A stretch of 64,000 nucleotides of DNA from Methylocystis sp. (GTDB lineage Bacteria > Pseudomonadota > Alphaproteobacteria > Rhizobiales > Beijerinckiaceae): NCBI GenBank assembly GCA_016178015.1, contig JACOUB010000036.1, positions 102,472 through 166,471 of the forward strand, read 5' to 3'. A program made the translations under genes and the position numbers. How positions within the stretch are numbered: the first letter of the stretch is position 1; the number at the start of each line of letters is the position of its first letter. Positions 54,007-63,041 of the stretch are shown piece by piece. The notes under the pieces are model-generated. The model searched no databases, was not told where the DNA came from, and saw only the letters and a program-made list of their open reading frames with translations.

Positions 54007-54279
54007 TCAGTGGCCGCCGCCCCAACCGCGCAGCGCCCCGCCAATCATGTCGCGGCCGAACTGGTTCCAGTCGCCGCCGCCGCCCCTGTGAGGACTGTAA
54101 AATCTCTGGCTAGGGTACCAACCATGAACGAACCCACTGCCCCCCTTAGTTGTATTGCTGGGGTACCTAGTCCCTCCCCCCTGCTCGCACTAATTGCGCG
54201 AGGCAACTTCGGTAGTGACCCTGCGCGCGATCCATACCGTGTGCATCGCCGCGATCGCGCTTAACACTGTGAGCTTCAT
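54007..54279 (-). pseudogene. Small Gly-rich secreted protein interrupted by an in-frame amber codon
   Basis: From an ATG at 54279 with a strong GGGAGGAAG site, the minus strand reads MKLTVLSAIAAMHTVWIARR, then VTTEVASRN, then TAG at codon 30 (54190-54192). In the same frame it continues for 60 codons: TRYPSNTTKGGSGFVHGWYP, SQRFYSPHRGGGGDWNQFGR, DMIGGALRGWGGGH, stop. The Gly/Trp/Tyr-rich tail looks like the mature part of a small secreted protein, and the first part like a damaged signal peptide. A nonsense mutation is the simplest reading. The family is unknown to me. Confidence 0.5.
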
Positions 54280-54503
54280 GACTTCCTCCCGGTTCCAGCG
54301 GCGGCTTGGCCGATGACCGATCTTTTCGCGAGGCCGCCGCACACGAAGGACTGGAACATCAACGCCTCCCCCCCCGTGGGTTCCGACCGAGGCGCGAACG
54401 CCGGCAAAAAAAGCGTGTGCGGCGCCTTGCCATGCCGGCCGCGTTAATTCATGACGCATCCTCGCAAAGCCGTCGAACACGGCGACGCAACAGCGGAGCG
54501 GCC

Positions 54504-55262
54504 ATGCGCATCGCTGCCCTCTACCGCTACCCCGTCAAGGGCCTGTCGCCGCAGCCCGTGGCGGCGACGGAGCTCGCGACGGACGGCTACTTCCCCGGCG
54601 ACCGGATGTTTGCGCTGGAGAACGGCCCTTCCGGCTTTGACGCAAGCGCGCCGGCGCATCAGCCGAAGATCAAGTTCCTGATGTTGATGAGGAACGCCCG
54701 TCTCGCCGAGCTTGCGACGCGTTACGACGACGCGAGCGGCATCCTCACGATTCTTCGCGCCGGCAGGGAGGTCGCGCGCGGCGACCTGCGCGCCGCGGCG
54801 GGCCGCGCCGCCATCGAGATGTATCTGACCGAGTTCTGCGGCGAGGAGGTAAGGGGCAAGGTGCGGCTGCTCGAGGCGCCGCGCGGCTTCAGGTTCGCCG
54901 ATTCGAAATCCGGATTCGTGTCGCTCATCAATCTCGAAAGCGTCGCCGCGATCGGCGCGAGCCTGGGGCGTTGCGTCGATCCCTTGCGTTTTCGCGGCAA
55001 TCTCTATTTCGACGGGCTCGAGGCCTTTCGGGAGGCCGGCCTCGTCGGCAGGTTGCTATCGGTCGGCGCCGTCCAGCTCGAGATTTTAAAAATGATCGAC
55101 CGCTGCGCTGCGACCGGCGTCGAACCGGGGAGCGGGCGCCGCGACATGGATGTGGTCGAGGCGCTGCGCTCGAACTGGGGTCACATCGACTGTGGCGTTT
55201 ATGCGAGAGTCGTCCATGGCGGCCGCATCGCCGCCGGCGACGCCGTCGCGATCGCCAAGTAG
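54504..55262 (+). CDS. MOSC-domain protein
   Basis: The 252-residue protein has the MOSC N-terminal beta-barrel (MRIAALYRYPVKGLSPQPVA) and a C-terminal MOSC domain with FRGNLYFDGLEAFREAGLVG and LEILKMIDRCAATGVEPGSG, where the conserved Cys can carry sulfur. MOSC proteins transfer sulfur to molybdenum cofactor enzymes or reduce N-hydroxylated compounds. No molybdoenzyme gene is adjacent. The ATG at 54504 has a GGAG site and is the family start; a longer in-frame extension has no support. Confidence 0.88.
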   Translation: MRIAALYRYPVKGLSPQPVAATELATDGYFPGDRMFALENGPSGFDASAPAHQPKIKFLMLMRNARLAELATRYDDASGILTILRAGREVARGDLRAAAGRAAIEMYLTEFCGEEVRGKVRLLEAPRGFRFADSKSGFVSLINLESVAAIGASLGRCVDPLRFRGNLYFDGLEAFREAGLVGRLLSVGAVQLEILKMIDRCAATGVEPGSGRRDMDVVEALRSNWGHIDCGVYARVVHGGRIAAGDAVAIAK

Positions 55263-55276
55263 AATGGATACCAGCG

Positions 55277-55420
55277 CGTCATGGCCGGGCTTGACCCGGC
55301 CATCCATGCCGGGAGGCGACAGCAAGGCTTCGAAAGGAAGTCGGGAAATGCCCCGTCTCTCCTTTGGGACGCGTCGCAGCTCGTCGGCGTGGATGCCCGC
55401 GACAAGCGCGGGCATGACGG
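55277..55420. repeat. Paired palindromic repeats (family 1), element 5
   Basis: Units GTCATGGCCGGGCTTGACCC-GGCCATCCATGCCGGG (55277-55312) and GGCGTGGATGCCCGCGACAA-GCGCGGGCATGACGG (55384-55420) face each other. The spacer contains GGAAATGCCCCGTCTCTCCT, shared with elements 2 and 3 in the same relation to the arms. Confidence 0.9.
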
Positions 55421-55471
55421 GTAGCCGGCGCGCCCGATTTCAACGAGCCACAGCGCTTCGGTCGCCGCCGG

Positions 55472-56401
55472 TCAATCGGCGAGCGGCAATTCGCCGGAAT
55501 GCGGCGGCTCGTCGCTCGTCGCGCCGCCGCCGGTTTCATCCCCGGGCGGACGCGGGCGCCGGCGGCGGCGCCAGTTGAGGTGATACTCGGCGCCCTCATG
55601 CTCGCGGCCGGCGGGCCGATCCTGCCCGATCAACGGCTCTGGAGCGTCCTGGTCGGCGCCAACGCTTCTGACCGGCGCGGTGATGAACGAAGGGAGACCA
55701 GCCGGTTCCGCCGTTTGGCGCTCGGCGGGCGATTCGTCCTGGCGGATCGGATCGACGCGCTGATGGAATTTGCGGTTGTCGCGGGTGCGATCGAAACCCT
55801 GATGGCGTCCGTGCTCGCCGCCGCCTTCCAAGTTTCTGTCGGGCTCTCGGTCCCTGCCTCTCTCCCGGCCGCGTTCGCTGAATGGACGCTCAGGCCGGCC
55901 TGGCCGCTCGTGACGCCGCTCGCCGAACGGGGGCCGTTCCTCGAACGGCTGTGGCTGCTGTGAGAAATGCGACGGGGCCGGCGTCGGGGCCTGGGGTTGA
56001 TAGGATTGCGGCTGTGGCTGCTGAAAGGCCGGCTGCGGCAGGCGCTCCGACAGCGGCGCGAAGCGGTCAGAAAGGTCGCTCACGTCGTCCTCGTCGTCGC
56101 CAACATCCGCTTCGGCTTCGGACGGCTGGCGCGCATAGCCTCCCTGCGCCGGCTGCAACGCGCTCTGCGCCGCGGTGATCAGCCGGAAATAATGCTCGGC
56201 GTGTTGCAGGAAGCTTTCCGCCATGATTGTGTCGCCGGACGATTGCGCGTCTCTGGCCAGCTGCAAATATTTCTCGGCGACATGCTGAGCCGTGCCACGG
56301 ATTTTCACGTCGGGCCCATTCGATTCGAAGGAGCGCGTCAGCGGATTGGGCCCCTTGCGGTTGCTGCGGCCGCGTAGCCGTTTGTTTTGTCCTGGTCTCA
56401 T
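55472..56401 (-). CDS. DUF4167 domain protein
   Basis: The 309-residue protein has the conserved DUF4167 N-terminus (about 1-80): MRPGQNKRLRGRSNRKGPNP, LTRSFESNGPDVKIRGTAQH and VAEKYLQLARDAQSSGDTIM, then AESFLQHAEHYFRLI. The remaining two thirds are low-complexity and probably disordered, first Gln/Pro-rich, then Arg/Glu/Gly-rich (RERGRDREPDR), with an RRRRRPRPP patch near the end. This suggests RNA or ribosome contact, which is inference. It lies between prmC and clpB as in many hyphomicrobialean genomes. Confidence 0.88.
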   Translation of the reverse strand: MRPGQNKRLRGRSNRKGPNPLTRSFESNGPDVKIRGTAQHVAEKYLQLARDAQSSGDTIMAESFLQHAEHYFRLITAAQSALQPAQGGYARQPSEAEADVGDDEDDVSDLSDRFAPLSERLPQPAFQQPQPQSYQPQAPTPAPSHFSQQPQPFEERPPFGERRHERPGRPERPFSERGRERGRDREPDRNLEGGGEHGRHQGFDRTRDNRKFHQRVDPIRQDESPAERQTAEPAGLPSFITAPVRSVGADQDAPEPLIGQDRPAGREHEGAEYHLNWRRRRRPRPPGDETGGGATSDEPPHSGELPLAD

Positions 56402-57187
56402 CGAATCTCCTCGAGAAGGTTTAGCGCTGCCGGGTTGCATCTGTGCTGCATCTATCGTTCGTCGCGTAGGTCCTGCCGTCGTTCCAAAGGGATCGCGCAA
56501 TTTTCCGGCGCGCGTCGAGGCGAGGCGGGCGGTCGCCAAACAGTCCTCTGAACGCTCTGTGCGGCGTTCTGAGCAGATCACCGCCGATCGTTCGCCGTAT
56601 CCGCTTATCATCGCGGCGCCGCGCGTTACTTCGCGACTCGCGGTTTGGCGATGGCGGATACTCGGCGACGAAAATCACGCTTCCGCGTCGTCTCGAGCGG
56701 CCTCATGTCTCATGAACCATGACGCTGCTCTAAATTATTGTTTTATCGATTTTCCCGACGCGAACCGGGGCGCTGCGCTCGACTATGCTCTTGGTTCGTC
56801 GGAAACGCCGCGCTCTCTCGAGCTCTCGTCATGTTTCGCCTTCTTTAAGGACCTGCTTTTGGCGCTTTCAAAAAAGCCCCGCGCCTGCCGAACGACGGGT
56901 TCCCGCCAACGCTCGTGGTCGAGAACCGGTTTTTTGGATTTCGCTTCCTTCGCGTTCGGCTCGAACAGTCTTCTTCCGCCCGGACGTTTTCGTCGCGCTG
57001 GTTGGGATCGGCTCTGCCCGCGTCGGTTCTCTGGGGACTCGGTTCCGGCTGGTTTCCGCAAATCGCTCGCCCTTGACCGCAACTCTCGTCCCAAAACCCT
57101 TTCGCCGCCTGCAATGGCCCGCCTACTCCCTGTCTACTATAATGTAGACGATCCGTTTCGCCAAGGGGCGTCTCACCCTCTCGAACA
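56402..57187. other. 786-bp gap between DUF4167 and prmC without a supported gene
   Basis: Both strands have open frames of up to about 100 codons, very basic in composition, but none has a family I recognise or a good start. The stretch 56715-56755 is AT-rich (CTAAATTATTGTTTTATCGA). A minus-strand promoter at 57136-57164 would transcribe this region towards DUF4167, so it may be a long leader or hold a small RNA. Confidence 0.4.
57136..57164 (-). promoter_or_regulatory. Minus-strand promoter overlapping a GTCTAC/GTAGAC operator-like palindrome
   Basis: On the minus strand TTGGCG (57164-57159) and TATAGT (57141-57136) are 17 bp apart, a good sigma-70-type promoter. The -10 region lies within the perfect palindrome GTCTAC-TATAAT-GTAGAC (57132-57149). 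The arrangement suggests repressor control of a transcript running towards the DUF4167 gene. Confidence 0.5.
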
Positions 57188-58132
57188 TTAAATCGCCAGT
57201 GTAGCGGATTTGTCACGACTGCAAGGGCGTGGCCGCCGCGCCGCGACGACGCGTTCATGTCCGGCGATATCGCATCTGATTTCGGCGATTTCGAGGCCCT
57301 TCGCCGTAAGCAGAGCGCATACGTCTCTCGCCTGACCCGCGCCGATTTCCAGCAAGGCGAGGCCGCGCGGCGACAACAGGCGCGGCAGATCGCCACAGAT
57401 GTAACGGTAACAATTCAAGCCGTCCGCGCCGCCATCGAGGGCGAGCATAGGATCGTGAAGCGCCACCTCGGGGGCAAGGCTTTTTATTTCCCAACTGCGG
57501 ATGTAGGGCGGGTTGGAAACAACGAGGTCGAAAACGCCGTCGACCGCATCCGCCCAGCAGCCGCGCAAGGTGGCGGCGCGATCGGCGAGGCCGCAGCGGG
57601 CGAAATTGGCCGCTGCGGCGGCGCAAGCCGCAGCGGACACATCGACGGCGAGCGCGCGCGCCTTCTCGAACTCCGCCAAAAGGGCGCAAACGATGGCGCC
57701 GGAGCCCGTGCCGAGATCGAGGATGGCGAGCGATTCGCCGCGCCGCTGGTGTAATCCGCTCAGCGCTGCCTCGACCAGCGTTTCCGTCTCCGGTCGCGGA
57801 TCGAATGCCTCTGGCGCGACCGCGAGTTCGAGCGTCCAGAATCCGCGCCTTCCGAGGATGCGCGACACAGGTTCGCGCGCGCCGCGCCGTTCCGCATAAT
57901 GCAGCAGTCTGCGCACGGAGGCTTCGATCGCAGCGTCGGGCGCGAGCAGCAGATCGGCCGGCGTTATTCCCAGTGCTGCGAGAAGCAGCGCTTGCGCGTC
58001 GCGTCTCGCCTCCGCGACGCCGCACCGCTCGAGGAAGAGCGCGACCCGCTGCTGCGCCTCGGCGCGTGTCGTTTTCTCGGTCAGCGTTGGAGCGCTCCCG
58101 TCAGCCAGGCCATGGTCCTCGGCCACAAACAT
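57188..58132 (-). CDS. prmC: Release factor glutamine methyltransferase PrmC (HemK)
   Basis: The 314-residue enzyme methylates the GGQ glutamine of peptide release factors. The N-terminal helical domain (about 20-95, with RRDAQALLLAALGI and REPVSRILGRRGFW) binds the release factor. The SAM domain has PRPETETLVEAAL, ILDLGTGSGAIVCALLAEF and the catalytic motif VVSNPPYIRSWEIKSLAPEV. The start abuts the htpG stop with no gap. prfA, its usual partner, is not in the window. The last 20 residues are a basic extension. Confidence 0.95.
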   Translation of the reverse strand: MFVAEDHGLADGSAPTLTEKTTRAEAQQRVALFLERCGVAEARRDAQALLLAALGITPADLLLAPDAAIEASVRRLLHYAERRGAREPVSRILGRRGFWTLELAVAPEAFDPRPETETLVEAALSGLHQRRGESLAILDLGTGSGAIVCALLAEFEKARALAVDVSAAACAAAAANFARCGLADRAATLRGCWADAVDGVFDLVVSNPPYIRSWEIKSLAPEVALHDPMLALDGGADGLNCYRYICGDLPRLLSPRGLALLEIGAGQARDVCALLTAKGLEIAEIRCDIAGHERVVAARRPRPCSRDKSATLAI

Positions 58133-60052
58133 TCAACCGCCAGTCTTGACGAGCAACGCCGTCAGCCGTTTGGCGAAAGCGCCGGCGTCGAGCGGCGGCT
58201 CGCCATCGGCGATGCGCGCCATATCGAGCAGCAGCCAGAAACCGTCCTCGACGCCGGTCTGGTCGGCGCTCGCCGCCTTCTTCGCCAAGGCGGCGATAAG
58301 GTCGTGGCGCGGATTGATCTCGAGCACCGGCTTGCCGAGCATTTCGGCGCGGCCGTGCTCGCTGAGCAGACGCGTCAATTGCCGGTCGAGTCCATGGTCG
58401 GGAGCGACCAGACAAACGGCGCTCTCGCAAAGACGCGTCGAAATGCGCACATCCTCCACGTGTTCGGCCAGCGCCGCTTTCATCGTGGTTGCGAGGGCGG
58501 CGATTTGCGGCGTTGCGTCATTCGTTGGAGGCTCGCCGGCGTCTACGAGCGGAATGGCCTCGATGTCGGCCCGACCCTGCGTCGCCGATTTGAAAGGCTT
58601 GCCGTCGAAACCGATGGCGCTCGTCACCCAGAATGCGTCCACGGGGTCGTCGAGCAACAGCACGTCCACGCCCCTGGCCCGAAATCCCTCGATCTGCGGA
58701 CTGGCGGCGAGACGCTTCTTGTCATCGCCGACAATGTAATAGATGGCCGTCTGATTGGGGCGCAGGTTCGCCACATAATCCTTCAAGCTGCGTTGGCCGT
58801 CGCCGCTGGCGGCGCTCGAGAAGCGCGCAATGTCGAAGATGGCGTCGCGGCGCTGCGGCTCCTCATGCAGACCCTCCTTGAGCACGGCGCCGAAATTGTC
58901 CCACACCGAGCGGAATTTTTCCGGCTCGCTTGCAGCGAGCTTGGCAAGTTCCTGGAGGACGCGCGAGGCGATCGCCTTACGGATCGAGGCGATGATCGGC
59001 GACGCCTGCACCATCTCGCGCGAGACGTTGAGCGGCAGATCGGCGCTGTCGACGACGACGCGCACAAAGCGCAGCCAGCCCGGCAGAAGATCGATGTCGC
59101 GCGAGACGAAGACGCGGCGCACATAAAGTTTCGACTTGCCCTTGCGCGCCGGATCGAACAGATCGAGCGGACGCGCGCTGGGCACGAACGCCAGCACCGT
59201 ATAGTCGGTGCGCCCTTCGGCGCGCCAGTGCACGGTCAGCGCGGGCTCGTCGAATTGGTTGGCGAGTTGCTGGTAGAAATCGGCGTATTGTTGCGGCGTG
59301 ATGTCGGACTTGGGCTTGGTCCATAGAGCCGAACCATCGGTGAGGCGGCGCGGCGCTGCGCCGGGCGCCTCGGCGAGATCGATCGGTATGGCGATGGCGC
59401 CCGAATGTTCGCGCAACACCGCCTCGATGCGCGCGGCTTCGAGGAATTCCTCTGCTTCCGCCTTGAGATGCAGCGTCACCTTGGTTCCGAGCGACGGCGC
59501 AAGGCTTGGGTCGAGCGGAGCGATCTGATAGGCGCCCTTGCCGTCGGACGTCCACAGAAACGCCTCGGCGGCGCCGGCGCGGCGCGTCGCCACCTCGATC
59601 TTGTCGGCGACCATGAAGGCCGAATAAAAGCCGATGCCAAATCTGCCGATAAAGGCGCTCCGTTTCTCGTCGGCGCCGCCCTTGGCCTCCAGATTGTCGA
59701 GGAAGGCGCGCGTGCCGGAACTGGCGATGGTGCCAAGCGAGGCGACGAGCTCGTCGCGCGACATGCCGACGCCATTGTCGATCACGCTGAGCGTTCGCGC
59801 CGTCTTGTCGAGCGCGATGGCGACGAGCGGCGCGCCGGCGTCGGCGGCGAGTTTTTCATTCTCCAGCGCCTCATAGCGCAGTTTTTCGCACGCATCGGCG
59901 GCGTTGGAGACCAGTTCGCGCAAAAAAATGTCGCGTTCCGAATAGACAGAATGCGCCATCAGTTCGAGCAGACGCGCCACGTCGGCTTGAAACCCATGCG
60001 CGCTCGGCCGCGCGGCCTGGTCCATCAAATCCGCGTCAGCGTGATCGGTCAC
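58133..60052 (-). CDS. htpG: Molecular chaperone HtpG (Hsp90)
   Basis: HtpG (about 639 residues) has the GHKL ATPase domain with SVYSERDIFLRELVSNAADA, VIDNGVGMSRDELVASLGTI, ASSGTRAFL and FGIGFYSAFMVADKIEVATR. The middle domain (YVRRVFVSRDIDLLPGWLRF) and C-terminal dimerisation domain follow. A GTG at 60052 is preferred because a GGAG lies 8 bp before it; longer in-frame ATG starts lack such a site. prmC follows directly on the same strand. Confidence 0.96.
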   Translation of the reverse strand: MTDHADADLMDQAARPSAHGFQADVARLLELMAHSVYSERDIFLRELVSNAADACEKLRYEALENEKLAADAGAPLVAIALDKTARTLSVIDNGVGMSRDELVASLGTIASSGTRAFLDNLEAKGGADEKRSAFIGRFGIGFYSAFMVADKIEVATRRAGAAEAFLWTSDGKGAYQIAPLDPSLAPSLGTKVTLHLKAEAEEFLEAARIEAVLREHSGAIAIPIDLAEAPGAAPRRLTDGSALWTKPKSDITPQQYADFYQQLANQFDEPALTVHWRAEGRTDYTVLAFVPSARPLDLFDPARKGKSKLYVRRVFVSRDIDLLPGWLRFVRVVVDSADLPLNVSREMVQASPIIASIRKAIASRVLQELAKLAASEPEKFRSVWDNFGAVLKEGLHEEPQRRDAIFDIARFSSAASGDGQRSLKDYVANLRPNQTAIYYIVGDDKKRLAASPQIEGFRARGVDVLLLDDPVDAFWVTSAIGFDGKPFKSATQGRADIEAIPLVDAGEPPTNDATPQIAALATTMKAALAEHVEDVRISTRLCESAVCLVAPDHGLDRQLTRLLSEHGRAEMLGKPVLEINPRHDLIAALAKKAASADQTGVEDGFWLLLDMARIADGEPPLDAGAFAKRLTALLVKTGG

Positions 60053-60550
60053 GGCGTCGTCTCCGGTGAAGATCATTGAATGGTCGAGACGCCTCGGCGC
60101 ACGCAATCGAACCGTCACGGTGAACCGTCACGGTGGCGGAAGGCGATCGTCATATCGTAGATGAAGACGCAAGTTGCAAGACGGGCGGATCGTCACTGTC
60201 CCGATGACGGTTGTAAAAAACCAGACGAGCCGGCCGGAGCCTTAAGCTCCAGACCGACTCGTCCATCGCCATCGGCTGGACTGGCGCGCCTTTCCGGGGG
60301 CTGGGGGGCTGACGAATCCGGAAAGTCACAGCATCCGAGCCTGTCGAGGCAATGAATGAAATATTGTTCACTTCATTGGGCGGACAAGGGGCCCAATATT
60401 GGCGAAACTGTGAATTCTCAGCTTGTCGTTGAAATCTCATCAATTGCGTGGTTCTGCCGCGCAAGCGGGGGCCGGACTGGCGGCAAGTTGCATCTGCGGC
60501 GGCGCTCCTACCAAGGCGGGAAACGATGGGGCGCCGGCGCTCGGCGCACG
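60053..60550. other. Intergenic region between htpG and the Bax-inhibitor gene
   Basis: No supported gene is seen in about 500 bp. It contains the htpG leader, an inverted CTTTCCGG/CCGGAAAG pair near 60291-60327, and an AT-richer patch at 60355-60430 that may hold a promoter. Confidence 0.4.
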
Positions 60551-60574
60551 AAAAAGGCCCCGCAACGGGGCCTT
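60551..60574 (-). terminator. Rho-independent terminator of the Bax-inhibitor gene
   Basis: On the minus strand a perfect GGCCCCG-TTG-CGGGGCC hairpin is followed by TTTTT, 30 bp after the stop codon of the gene at 60602-61363. Confidence 0.9.
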
Positions 60575-60601
60575 CGTCGGCGGTAGCGTTCGCCGTATCG
60601 C

Positions 60602-61363
60602 TTAGTTTCTGCGATCGCCGAACAGGAAGAGCAGCGCCTGGAACATGTTGATGAAGTCGAGATAAAGCGACAAGGCTCCAAACACGCTCTTCTTGCCAGC
60701 GACCTCGTAGCCGTCGCCCTCGTAATACATGTCCTTGATCGACTGGGTGTCCCACGCGGTGAGGCCGGAGAAGATCAGCACCGACAGGATCGACAGCGCG
60801 AACTGCATCGCGCTGCTCTGCAGGAACAGATTGACCACCATGGCGATGATGATTCCCCACAAGCCCATGATGAGGAACGATCCGAACGCCGAGAGATCGC
60901 GCCGCGTCGTGTAGCCATAGAGGCTAAGGCCGCCGAACGCCGCCGAGGTGATGAAGAACACCCGGGCGATGGACTCGCCGGTGAACACGATCAATACCGA
61001 GGACAGCGACAGCCCAATCATCGCCGCGAAAGCGAGAAACAGGTTGCGCGCCGTCGCCGCGGACATCCGGTCGGCGCGCGCGCCGATGAAGAAGATGAAC
61101 GCTAACGGCGCGAAGATGACCACCCAGCGCAGCGGGCTCGTATAGAGCGTCTGCCCGAACGGCGTCAGCGCGATTTGCCGGCCGCCCTCGCGCGCCACGG
61201 CCAGCATATGGGTACCCAACGCGACGAGGCCGGTGACGGCGAGACCCAGCGCCATGTGGTTGTATACGCCGAGCATAAACGCGCGCAGGCCCTGGTCGAT
61301 CTCGGCCCTGCCGGCCCTCGTGACCCCGTAGCCGAAGCTCGTGTTGCGGTCGAAATTGGACAT
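60602..61363 (-). CDS. Bax inhibitor-1/YccA family membrane protein
   Basis: The 253-residue protein has seven hydrophobic segments and the family motifs FMLGVYNHMALGLAVTGLVA, FFITSAAFGGLSLYGYTTRR and the C-terminal LSLYLDFINMFQALLFLFG. Asp residues in AWDTQSIKDMYYEGD fit the pH-sensing di-aspartyl site of this family. Members act as proton or calcium leak channels, or protect inner-membrane proteins from FtsH. A GAGAGG site precedes the ATG and a strong terminator follows. It appears monocistronic. Confidence 0.92.
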   Translation of the reverse strand: MSNFDRNTSFGYGVTRAGRAEIDQGLRAFMLGVYNHMALGLAVTGLVALGTHMLAVAREGGRQIALTPFGQTLYTSPLRWVVIFAPLAFIFFIGARADRMSAATARNLFLAFAAMIGLSLSSVLIVFTGESIARVFFITSAAFGGLSLYGYTTRRDLSAFGSFLIMGLWGIIIAMVVNLFLQSSAMQFALSILSVLIFSGLTAWDTQSIKDMYYEGDGYEVAGKKSVFGALSLYLDFINMFQALLFLFGDRRN

Positions 61364-61732
61364 GTGATCCTCTCGTGAGGCTGCGCCGCCGGCGCATCCG
61401 GCGATTGGCGCGGCTTTGCCGCGAATATGGCGCGCGCGCCGGCGGAAAACAAGAGCGGCGTCCTTGAGCGTCGTTAAGGGCGAGTTCCGCTCAAGCGCCG
61501 GGCGCGGGCGCCGTGCGGCGAATCAGCGCGCCAACGGCAAGGCCCGAGCTTTTCGAGCATTTTGAAGATTACCACTCTGTTTTTGCTCTCTTGTCGGCTC
61601 GCAAGAATAGGTTAACATCACGTTGTCGCCGAGCGGATTCGGAGTGATTTGGTTTCCGCGCGGCGCCCTTATCCGTGCTTGCGCCATAAGCGTCACGTGT
61701 CGCCTTATTCATGAAGCTGACGGAGGACTGTC
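61364..61732. other. Intergenic promoter region between divergent genes
   Basis: No supported gene is seen. The centre (61560-61625) is AT-richer (TTGAAGATTACCACTCTGTT, then AGGTTAACATCACG), consistent with divergent promoters. The last bases carry the GGAGG site of the next gene. Confidence 0.4.
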
Positions 61733-62431
61733 ATGCGCGACGACGACCCTGTCCCAGCGGGTCGATCAAACCCGAGGTTGCGACGTCGCGTTCCGGCGTT
61801 TGGCGCGGTCTTTGCGGAGACGGGCGCTGTTTGGTGCGGCCTGATCGCCCTCGTGTTGATGATTTCCGCCATGCTGGCTGAGCCGGCGTCGGCGCATGGG
61901 CGGCTCGGCGCGGCGGCGGGACGCTGCCGCTTGTACGTCGGTCCCGACATCATGAATTTCGCGGGCTATCTGCCCGATGCGTCGAAATCGGAATTCTGCG
62001 AGGACATTCCCGCCACCGGCCACATGATCATGACGCTCGACGCCGAACAGGACGAGTTGCGCGCCATGCCGGTCGAAATTCGGATCGTCAAGGACGTCGG
62101 CGGCGAGCAAGCCGAAGACGTCGGTCTCGACGATGTCACCGTCGCTTACAGCAAGCCTAAGCTCTATCCCTCGGGCACGATCAATGTCGAGCATGTCTTC
62201 AACGACCCTGGCTATTTCGTCGGCATCGTGACGGTCACCGGCGACCACGGCGAACGCTGGGTGTCCCGTTTCCCGTTCTCGGTCGGCAAGACCTTCATGC
62301 GAACCTTGCCTTATTATGTTCTCTTGGCTTTGGCGGTGTTTGGCGGATTTCTCGTCTACCTGAGGTATCTGCGGCGCCGGCCGATTTCGTTGAAGGGCCC
62401 CGCGCAGCCCCAGCCAGAGATGGCGGAATAG
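61733..62431 (+). CDS. Periplasmic protein with C-terminal membrane anchor, function unknown
   Basis: The 232-residue protein has an N-terminal hydrophobic signal (about 32-52, VWCGLIALVLMISAMLAEPA) ending ASAHG. A periplasmic domain of about 135 residues follows, with RCRLYVGPDIMNFAGYLPDA, SKSEFCEDIPATGHMIMTLD, PVEIRIVKDVGG and the strand-rich INVEHVFNDPGYFVGIVTVT, then GDHGERWVSRFPFSVG. A C-terminal helix (LPYYVLLALAVFGGFLVYLR) is followed by a basic tail. The beta-rich domain with Cys, Met and His residues and a C-terminal anchor resembles the topology of cupredoxin-like accessory proteins, but I cannot name the family. The ATG has a GGAGG site. Confidence 0.6.
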   Translation: MRDDDPVPAGRSNPRLRRRVPAFGAVFAETGAVWCGLIALVLMISAMLAEPASAHGRLGAAAGRCRLYVGPDIMNFAGYLPDASKSEFCEDIPATGHMIMTLDAEQDELRAMPVEIRIVKDVGGEQAEDVGLDDVTVAYSKPKLYPSGTINVEHVFNDPGYFVGIVTVTGDHGERWVSRFPFSVGKTFMRTLPYYVLLALAVFGGFLVYLRYLRRRPISLKGPAQPQPEMAE

Positions 62432-62514
62432 CGGAGCCGCGGCGCGACGCGGCTGCGATCGGGACAGTTCCGCCAGCCCTATGGGATGCGGATAATCAGT
62501 CCGGCGGGGCGCGA

Positions 62515-62708
62515 ACCCTTCTCCCGCGGCGCGGGAGAAGGTGGCCCGGCGAAGCCGGGTCGGATGAGGGCCAGCGCCGCCGCCGAAATGACGCAGAACA
62601 AGCGGTCCGAACCCCGCACAAGGCACGTAGGCGAAGCAAATCGCGAGCGCCCTCATCCGACCCTCGCTGACGCGAGGGCCACCTTCTCCCGTTTCACGGG
62701 AGAAGGGA
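62515..62708. repeat. Palindromic repeats (family 2), inverted pair
   Basis: The left unit is CCCTTCTCCCGCGGCGCGGG-AGAAGGTGGCCCGGCGAAGC-CGGGTCGGATGAGGG (62516-62571), and the right unit is its inverted relative ending CACCTTCTCCCGTTTCACGG-GAGAAGGG (62652-62708). Each has two hairpins. The GGTCGGATGAGGG tail links it to the pair at the window end. Confidence 0.88.
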
Positions 62709-62933
62709 TGCGCGCTGCATCTTAGTTGGAAATATGCGGACAAACCGCTTCGAAGAGCATCACTGGCTCCATATCTGCACGACGTTCCAACTTGCGTGCA
62801 TGCCGTAGCCCAGGGGGAGAGGGAGGCGCGAACCGAAGCGATCGCGCCGATTTCCTTAAACGCGTGCATCGCTGTCGCTGCCTAAACTGGACATCTTCAG
62901 AAGTTCTCGGCAAAAGCCCAGCTCCCCCTTGCG

Positions 62934-62948
62934 GAACGCACCGCGAAC
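62934..62948. promoter_or_regulatory. SOS box (alphaproteobacterial LexA operator)
   Basis: GAAC-GCACCGC-GAAC is a direct repeat with 7-bp spacing, the alphaproteobacterial LexA operator (equivalent to GTTC-N7-GTTC on the other strand). It lies 93 bp before the lexA start codon and supports autorepression of lexA. Confidence 0.85.
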
Positions 62949-63041
62949 GCGTATGTTGCCGTTCATGATTTGTTTAGGAGCGGCGGCGAGGATGCGCACG
63001 GCGCGGCGGGCGATCCGCCCGTCGGGGAGGGGAGTTCGACA

